A stretch of DNA of 46,345 bases, from assembly GCF_905480415.1 (NCBI RefSeq), contig NZ_CAJQQI010000060.1, forward strand, positions 1-46,345. Reading direction: 5' to 3'. Of the stretch, positions 39,989 to 46,345 are shown piece after piece. The DNA comes from an uncultured Algibacter sp. (GTDB lineage Bacteria; Bacteroidota; Bacteroidia; Flavobacteriales; Flavobacteriaceae). The position numbers and the translations under genes are program-made. Numbering within the stretch: the stretch's first letter is position 1; each line of letters starts with the position of its first letter. The notes beneath the pieces are model-generated. The model was given only the letters and a program-made list of their open reading frames with translations. It ran no database searches and was not told the origin of the DNA.

Positions 39989-41326
39989 ATGAAGAGAATT
40001 ATGAAGTATATTTTATTTGGAATGGTACTAAGCTGTCTCCTAGTTTTGACAGGATGTAAGCAGAATAATGCTTATAAAGAACAACTTCAAGACCCTGAAC
40101 TTTTTCACTCTGCAATGAGTAATTTAACGGATGTAATTGTATATGATATATTTTCACCCCCAGTTGCATCGCGGGTTTATATGTATCCGAGTGTAGCTGC
40201 TTTTTCAATAATACAAAAGGCCTACCCAGATAAATATAATAGTTTAGAAGGTCAACTAACAGATTTAAATGCTATACCAAAACCAAATAATGAGGATGTT
40301 GATTTCCATCTAGCTTCTATTCATGCATTTACTGTGGTTGGAAAACACTTCATTTTTTCTGAACAAAAAGTAACGGATTTTCAAAATGAAACTTATAAAA
40401 AATTAATTGATAGCGGATTGCCTAAAAAAACAAAAAAAGCATCAATTGAATATGGTGAGGTGGTTGCAAAACATATTTTGGAATGGGCCAAAGGAGATTT
40501 ATATAATCAAACTCGAACTTATCCTAAATACACAATCCTTGAGGATGATAAATATTGGAAACCTACACCTCCAGATTATATGGATGGGATTGAACCACAT
40601 TGGAATAAAATAAGAACGTTAGTTCTGGATTCAGCAAATCAATATGTTCCAGCACCTCCAATTGAAATAGATTTAACTGATGGCAGTGCATTCAAAAAAC
40701 AACTGATGGAAGTTTATAGAAAAGGGCAAGGTAGAGATCAAGAAAGTAAAGATATTGCTAGTTTTTGGGATTGTAACCCTTATGTTTCGCATCATCGAGG
40801 ACATGCTATGTTTGCTACAAAGAAGATAACACCAGGTGGACATTGGATAGGGATTACTAAAATTGCTACAAAGAAATCAAATAGTTCTTTTGATGAAACG
40901 GTTAATGCTTATACACATGTTAGTGTCGCGCTTTTTGATGGCTTTATAAGTTGTTGGGATGAAAAGTGGAGAAGCCTAGTGGTTAGGCCAGAAACGTTAA
41001 TCAATCAATATATTGATGAACAATGGGTCCCATTATTGCAAACACCTCCTTTTCCAGAATATACTAGTGGTCATTCAGTAATATCAAGAGCTGCTGCTGT
41101 AATATTAACGAATTTATACGGAGATGATTTTGGTTTCTTAGATACAACAGAAATGGAATATGGATTACCAGCAAGGAGTTTTAATTCATTTTATCATGCT
41201 TCTGAAGAAGCGGCAGTCTCTAGGCTTTATGGAGGAATACATTATCGAATGGCTATTGATGAAGGTGTGACTCAAGGACAAAAAGTTGGAGAATTTATAG
41301 TTCAAAAAATGCAGACTAAAAAATAG
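39989..41326 (+). CDS. Vanadium-dependent haloperoxidase / PAP2-superfamily lipoprotein
   Basis: Lipobox LTGC; catalytic motifs KWRSLVVRP (K-x6-RP), YTSGHS (variant of PSGH), SRLYGGIH (SR-x5-H). Confidence 0.85.
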   Translation: MKRIMKYILFGMVLSCLLVLTGCKQNNAYKEQLQDPELFHSAMSNLTDVIVYDIFSPPVASRVYMYPSVAAFSIIQKAYPDKYNSLEGQLTDLNAIPKPNNEDVDFHLASIHAFTVVGKHFIFSEQKVTDFQNETYKKLIDSGLPKKTKKASIEYGEVVAKHILEWAKGDLYNQTRTYPKYTILEDDKYWKPTPPDYMDGIEPHWNKIRTLVLDSANQYVPAPPIEIDLTDGSAFKKQLMEVYRKGQGRDQESKDIASFWDCNPYVSHHRGHAMFATKKITPGGHWIGITKIATKKSNSSFDETVNAYTHVSVALFDGFISCWDEKWRSLVVRPETLINQYIDEQWVPLLQTPPFPEYTSGHSVISRAAAVILTNLYGDDFGFLDTTEMEYGLPARSFNSFYHASEEAAVSRLYGGIHYRMAIDEGVTQGQKVGEFIVQKMQTKK

Positions 41327-41481
41327 CTTTAGTATATTATATTTTCTTATTTCCCAAGAATAACTTTTAATAGTTCAAAAAGCTTTTTTAAATAATAATT
41401 ACAAGTTATAATTCATGTTTTTTGGTATTTGATGGATAGTATTTATACTTTCTGTTAACAAAACGCATTGTTTTTTCTAAT

Positions 41482-41497
41482 TCGAAAACGATTTCGA
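41482..41497. promoter_or_regulatory. LacI-family operator upstream of the second sugar-transport/trehalase cluster
   Basis: tcgaaaacgatttcga, one mismatch from the perfect palindrome core seen at 19187 and 24592; ~194 nt before the ATG at 41691. Confidence 0.7.
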
Positions 41498-41690
41498 TTA
41501 AAGAATTCGCGTTTTGTGACTTGAAAATTGTAAAATATCTTAATAATAATGAAATTGTTGAGATTTGTTTAAAGACTGAGTTTTTTCATGCGATTCAAAA
41601 TGAACAGGTTTGTATTAATTTTTTTAGCAATTATCTGCGTACTAGATATTATAAATAATAAGGCATAGTGCTTTTACAACTTAAAATAAA

Positions 41691-43016
41691 ATGTCAAAAA
41701 TGAAACCAACTAAACCAAGATTATCTTTTTGGCAAATATTTAATATGAATGTTGGATTCCTGGGAATTCAATATAGTTTTGGGTTGCAGCAAACTGCAAT
41801 AAATCCGATATTTTTATATTTAGGTGCTCCAGAAGACATGTTGCCAATTTTGAATATTGCAGGTCCAGTTACAGGGTTAATAATTCAACCAATAATTGGA
41901 GCGATGTCAGACAAAACATGGTCTAACCGATGGGGTAGAAGAAAGCCTTATTTTTTAATTGGTGCTTTATTAGGGAGTTTGTGTTTATTCGCATTTCCAC
42001 ATAGCCCAATACTTTGGTTTGCTGTGGGATTACTTTGGATTCTCGATGTTGGTAACAATATGGCAATGGAACCTTACCGTGCTTTTGTTGGAGATAAATT
42101 ACCCGAAAAACAATTAAGTTTGGGGTATCAAATGCAAAGCTTATTCGTTGGTGCAGGTATTTTATTAGCTAATGGATCTATAGTTTTGTTTCAATATTGG
42201 TTTGGTGGAGAATCTGTTGAAGAAGTAGGTGTTATTCCACAATGGTTGTATTATTCATTCTATATTGGTGCATTCTTATCTTTAACTACCATTTTATGGT
42301 CAGTTTTTAAAACTCCTGAAATCCCGCCTTCCACTCAAGAGCTCGAAGAAATAAATACAATTAAGAGTATGCCCTTTAATAAACGTATTTCTCAACCTTT
42401 TCAAGAAATAGTGCAAGCTATAAAAGAGATGCCGAAATTTATGTGGAAAATTAGTGCTGTATATTTATTTCAATGGTATGCACTATTTATCTATTGGCAG
42501 TTTACTACACCTCTATTCAAATTAACCTTAGGTTTTTCAACATCTGAAGCTGCATCACAAGCTGCTAAAATGAGTTTAACCTATAATATAGTCACAATGG
42601 TAGTCGCCTTAGCTTTAGTTCCTTTAACGCTCCGGTTTGGTGGCAAAAAAGTCTATGCAATCAGTTTAATAGGTACGGCTATTGCCTTATTTACAATACC
42701 TTATATTTCAGACCCTGTTATGGTCCTTGTGCCTATGGTGCTATTTGGAATTGGATGGGCCGCAATGATGGGGATTCCTTATACCATGGTTTCAAAAATT
42801 GTGCCTCAAGATCGCAGAGGAGTATATATGGGTATTTTAAATATGATGATTGTAATTCCTATGTTTATTCAAACGCTAACATTTGGGCCAATATATAAAT
42901 ATGTACTTGGTGGTAATGCCATAAATGCAATGTTATTTGCTGGGTTGTTTTTTGCTATATCTGCTTTTTTAGCTTTTCGATTAAATGAAAACAAAGCTAT
43001 CGAAGATAACGATTAG
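41691..43016 (+). CDS. MFS transporter, SLC45/GPH-like disaccharide (maltose/sucrose type) transporter
   Basis: QQTAINPIFLYLGAPEDMLPILNIAGPVTGLIIQPIIGAMSDKTWSNRWGRRKPYFLIGALLG; 12 TM pattern. Confidence 0.85.
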   Translation: MSKMKPTKPRLSFWQIFNMNVGFLGIQYSFGLQQTAINPIFLYLGAPEDMLPILNIAGPVTGLIIQPIIGAMSDKTWSNRWGRRKPYFLIGALLGSLCLFAFPHSPILWFAVGLLWILDVGNNMAMEPYRAFVGDKLPEKQLSLGYQMQSLFVGAGILLANGSIVLFQYWFGGESVEEVGVIPQWLYYSFYIGAFLSLTTILWSVFKTPEIPPSTQELEEINTIKSMPFNKRISQPFQEIVQAIKEMPKFMWKISAVYLFQWYALFIYWQFTTPLFKLTLGFSTSEAASQAAKMSLTYNIVTMVVALALVPLTLRFGGKKVYAISLIGTAIALFTIPYISDPVMVLVPMVLFGIGWAAMMGIPYTMVSKIVPQDRRGVYMGILNMMIVIPMFIQTLTFGPIYKYVLGGNAINAMLFAGLFFAISAFLAFRLNENKAIEDND

Positions 43017-43064
43017 CCAGTATTTTTAGGAAAGGCACACTAATATATTTTACACTCGAAGAAA

Positions 43065-44294
43065 ATGAAAAACTTAGGCATTAAAATCTCCATCTATCTT
43101 AACTATTTTGTTTTTGCAATACTTTTAAATAGTGTTGGTATTGTAATTGAAAAATCTATTGATGTATACAAAGTAACGGAATCTCAAGCATCTACTTTAG
43201 AGGCCTTTAAAGATTTACCAATAGCCATCGTTTCTTTTATAATTGCATCTTTTCTACCGCGTTTTGGTTACAAAAAAGCCATGTTAGTAGCATTAGTTAT
43301 TGTGTTTTTTGGTTGTGTACAAATTATTTTAGGTAATTCATTCTTTTATACCAAAGTACTTTTTTTAACTATTGGAGTTAGTTTTGCCTTAATAAAATTA
43401 TCAGTCTATTCCCTTATTGGAATTTTAACCAATTCAAGAAAAGAACATGCCGCTTTAATGAGTTCTATAGAAGGGTTCTTTATGGTAGGAATTGCTTTGG
43501 CCTATTTTTTATTCCCAGCTTTTTATTCTTCTGATGAAAATTCTTGGTTAAATGTATACTACCTTTTATGCGGTCTGATTTTAGTTTCGTTTCTTTTTCT
43601 GCTTTTCTCTAAAATTACTTATCAAGTTGAAGCCATAAGTACTAGTTTGAAAGAAGACTTGAAAGAATCTCTTAAATTAATGGTTGTTCCGTTAGTTATG
43701 GTTTTTATCATTTCAGCTTTTTTGTTTGTAATGATAGAGCAGGGAATTATGACATGGTTGCCAACCTTCAATAAAAAAATATTCAATTTTAATTCAGTAT
43801 TAAGTGTTCAAATGGCAAGTATATTAGCCCTTTCTCTTGCTCTTGGAAGATTCGTTGCGGGATTTCTTACCAAATACATAAATTGGGTTTACCTCGTTAT
43901 TATATGTGTTATTGTTTCTGGCAGCATTTTAGTTTATGTTTTACCCCAATTACAGGGAGACATTGAATCTATTGGAGAAATTTCAAGCTTATCCCAAGTG
44001 CCACTATTAGGATTTATTTTACCACTAATAGGATTATTTATTGCGCCAATTTATCCGCTTTTGAATTCTACAGTGTTAAGCTCCTTACCTAAGAGTTTAC
44101 ATTCACCTATGTCTGGTTTAATAATTATTTTTTCTGCATTAGGAGGTACAATAGGTTCAAGAATAGTTGGTGAATTATTTGAAAATATAGGTGGTGCCAG
44201 TGCGTTTTACTTTTTGCTAATCCCAATGGGTTTGTTGATTATTTTTGTTTTATTAATCGACCGTATGTCTAAAAATCAAGAAGTAGCGCAATGA
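43065..44294 (+). CDS. MFS transporter (FucP/TsgA-like)
   Basis: 12 TM hydrophobicity pattern; RFGYKKAMLVALVIVFFGC; stop overlaps the trehalase ATG by 4 nt. Confidence 0.75.
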   Translation: MKNLGIKISIYLNYFVFAILLNSVGIVIEKSIDVYKVTESQASTLEAFKDLPIAIVSFIIASFLPRFGYKKAMLVALVIVFFGCVQIILGNSFFYTKVLFLTIGVSFALIKLSVYSLIGILTNSRKEHAALMSSIEGFFMVGIALAYFLFPAFYSSDENSWLNVYYLLCGLILVSFLFLLFSKITYQVEAISTSLKEDLKESLKLMVVPLVMVFIISAFLFVMIEQGIMTWLPTFNKKIFNFNSVLSVQMASILALSLALGRFVAGFLTKYINWVYLVIICVIVSGSILVYVLPQLQGDIESIGEISSLSQVPLLGFILPLIGLFIAPIYPLLNSTVLSSLPKSLHSPMSGLIIIFSALGGTIGSRIVGELFENIGGASAFYFLLIPMGLLIIFVLLIDRMSKNQEVAQ

Positions 44295-46162
44295 TTTTTT
44301 TTAATTTAAATATTGAAGCTACACTTCAAAAGTTATTATTGCAGGAAGACACAGATGGTGATAAAAGAATAACCATTGAAGATAAAGGCCCCAAAGCATT
44401 TGAAATAACATCAAGTAAACGAGAACCTTATATGGTAAAAGGAACTTACCATCTCTCAAATTTATTACAAGAATTAGTCATTGCAAAAAACAAAGGAAAA
44501 ACTACTGCACAAATTCCTTTAAAAGGCATTGAAGAACCACCAGTAGAAAGAGTTTCTAGAATGGTTAAAGATTATTTTTGGAGTGGGCTTACAAGAACAA
44601 TGGATGAAAAAGGGATTCAAAACCTTATAAACGATTCAAAAAATGAAACCCTTATTTCAAATAAATTAAGAGTTTATATTCCTTTTAATGATAAGATAGC
44701 TTTTAAATATTATAGAAATTTAGAAACAGATTTTCCTATCAAAGCCATTAAGCTTCCTAAAAAAATAACACCAAATTTTGTAAAACGCATCAACACAAAA
44801 CCAGGGATTCTATCACTCAAACTAAAAGAGGATAATGGACAAATTAATGGAATTCCTTTCGTTGTTCCTGGTGGACGTTTTAATGAAATGTATGGTTGGG
44901 ACAGCTATTTTCAATCTATTGGTTTAATAATAGATGGAAAAATAGAATTAGCAAAAGCTGTTGCTGAACATTTTCAATATGAAATTGAGCACTACGGGAA
45001 AATACTTAACGCTAATAGATCTTATTATCTTACGAGAACTCAGCCCCCTTTTTATTCGAGTTTGATTTGTGAAGTTTTTGAGGTTTGTAAAGATAAAAAT
45101 TGGTTAAAAAGTCATTTAAAAACTGCGATTCATGAATATGAAACTGTTTGGATGGTGGAAGGAAAACGTTTGATAAAAAACGGATTAAATCGTTATTTGG
45201 CTGAAGGTATTGGTTTTCCTCCAGAATGTGAAGAAGGGCATTTTGATGCTATTATAAAACCATTTGCAGATGCTGTACAGATATCAATAAATACCTATTT
45301 AGAGAAATATCAAAAAGGTGAAATCAAAAACAATCAACTAGATATTTATTTTTTAAATGACAGAAGTGTTCGAGAATCGGGTCATGATACATCCTACAGA
45401 ATAGATAGTAATTGTGCCGATTTAAACTTAGTTGAGCTAAATGCTTTTTTATATAAATATGAAATAGATTTTGCCAAATTAATTAAAGATGAGTTCGATG
45501 ATGTTTTCATCATCAATTCTAAAAATTATACAAGTAATTATTGGTTAGAAAAAGCAAGAAATCGTAAAAAGAAAGTAAATGAGTATTTATGGAATGAAAA
45601 TGATGGACTTTTTTACGACTATAATTTTACAACAAATAAGCAATCAAAATTTGTTTCAGCAACTACTTTTACGCCTTTGTGGAGTAAAATGGCAACCCAA
45701 AAACAAGCTGAAGAAATTTTAAAAAACGCATTGCCCTTATTGCTAGAAAAAGGAGGTATTTCGGGAAGCACCCAAGAAAGTAGAGGTGAAATTTCTAATG
45801 AACGCCCTGCTCGTCAATGGGATTATCCAAATGGTTGGGCGCCTCATCAAATGCTTATTTGGAAGGGATTATTGAATTATGGCTTTGAAACTGAAACTCA
45901 AGAATTAATGTATAGATGGTTGTACATGATTACCAAAAATGCTGTTGATTATAATGGGACCATTCCAGAAAAATATGATGTTGTACAAGCTACACACAAA
46001 GTGTTTGCAGAATACGGAAATGTTGGGACGGATTTTGAATATATAACCCAAGAAGGTTTTGGTTGGATGAACGCATCTTATCAATATGGTTTGTCATTAT
46101 TGACAAAAAACAACATCATGCATTTAAATCAATTAAAAAAACCAGAAGAACTTTTTATCTAA
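44291..46162 (+). CDS. Trehalase, glycoside hydrolase family 37 (no signal peptide, predicted cytoplasmic)
   Basis: Trehalase signatures PGGRFNEMYGWDSYF and QWDYPNGWAPHQ; N-terminal EDTDGDKRITIEDKGP. Confidence 0.93.
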   Translation: MIFFNLNIEATLQKLLLQEDTDGDKRITIEDKGPKAFEITSSKREPYMVKGTYHLSNLLQELVIAKNKGKTTAQIPLKGIEEPPVERVSRMVKDYFWSGLTRTMDEKGIQNLINDSKNETLISNKLRVYIPFNDKIAFKYYRNLETDFPIKAIKLPKKITPNFVKRINTKPGILSLKLKEDNGQINGIPFVVPGGRFNEMYGWDSYFQSIGLIIDGKIELAKAVAEHFQYEIEHYGKILNANRSYYLTRTQPPFYSSLICEVFEVCKDKNWLKSHLKTAIHEYETVWMVEGKRLIKNGLNRYLAEGIGFPPECEEGHFDAIIKPFADAVQISINTYLEKYQKGEIKNNQLDIYFLNDRSVRESGHDTSYRIDSNCADLNLVELNAFLYKYEIDFAKLIKDEFDDVFIINSKNYTSNYWLEKARNRKKKVNEYLWNENDGLFYDYNFTTNKQSKFVSATTFTPLWSKMATQKQAEEILKNALPLLLEKGGISGSTQESRGEISNERPARQWDYPNGWAPHQMLIWKGLLNYGFETETQELMYRWLYMITKNAVDYNGTIPEKYDVVQATHKVFAEYGNVGTDFEYITQEGFGWMNASYQYGLSLLTKNNIMHLNQLKKPEELFI

Positions 46163-46211
46163 AAAAGATGAAGTAAAGGTTCTTTTTTACACAATTTAAA
46201 ATATAATAATC

Positions 46212-46345
46212 ATGAAGCATTTTTTGCTTTTTTTAAGTTTATCAGTATCACTTTGTTTACAATCTCAAGATTTTTCAAACTCTCCTTGGCATATAGAGGC
46301 CAACAATATTGATCCAAATAATTATTACGGAATTACAGTTGCCAA
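46212..46345 (+). CDS. 5' end of an exported GH65-like glycoside hydrolase/phosphorylase (truncated by window end)
   Basis: Frame from ATG 46212: MKHFLLFLSLSVSLCLQSQDFSNSPWHIEANNIDPNNYYGITVA; signal peptide plus GH65-like N-terminal sequence (recalled pattern). Confidence 0.5.
   Translation, partial: MKHFLLFLSLSVSLCLQSQDFSNSPWHIEANNIDPNNYYGITVA

Noticed and set aside
1-46345. Mobile elements or prophage genes explaining the accessory island
   Set aside because: No transposase, integrase, phage structural gene or clear terminal repeats found in any ORF.

Overview
This is an AT-rich Bacteroidota (Flavobacteriaceae-like) chromosomal window with three parts. (1) Housekeeping and respiration, ~1-15 kb: the 3' part of infB, a convergent SPOR-domain protein gene, and a complete alternative complex III operon (actA-B-C-D-E-F) running into cytochrome c oxidase coxB-coxA. 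(2) ~14.7-19 kb: an OmpA-like C-terminal remnant with an in-frame stop, a small membrane ORF, a degenerate intergenic repeat, ruvB, a di-heme MauG/CcP-like lipoprotein and queG. (3) ~19-46.3 kb: a carbohydrate island with an MFS sugar porter, an exported GH32 lipoprotein, a PfkB fructokinase and a LacI regulator, then SusC/SusD, three tandem ~1090-aa VCBS/FG-GAP + ASPIC/UnbV lipoproteins with a small orphan lipoprotein between the first two, and a vanadium-haloperoxidase/PAP2-like lipoprotein. These are followed by two MFS transporters, a trehalase with an N-terminal fungal-neutral-trehalase-like Ca-binding motif, and the start of an exported GH65-like protein. Three LacI-type operator palindromes (core CGAAAACGTTTTCG, one copy with a mismatch) precede the three likely transcription units and suggest one regulon. 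The best candidate for an undescribed system is the SusCD + triple VCBS/ASPIC lipoprotein + haloperoxidase block inside this LacI-linked sucrose/fructan/trehalose locus. All calls were made by eye from translations and motifs; no searches were run.
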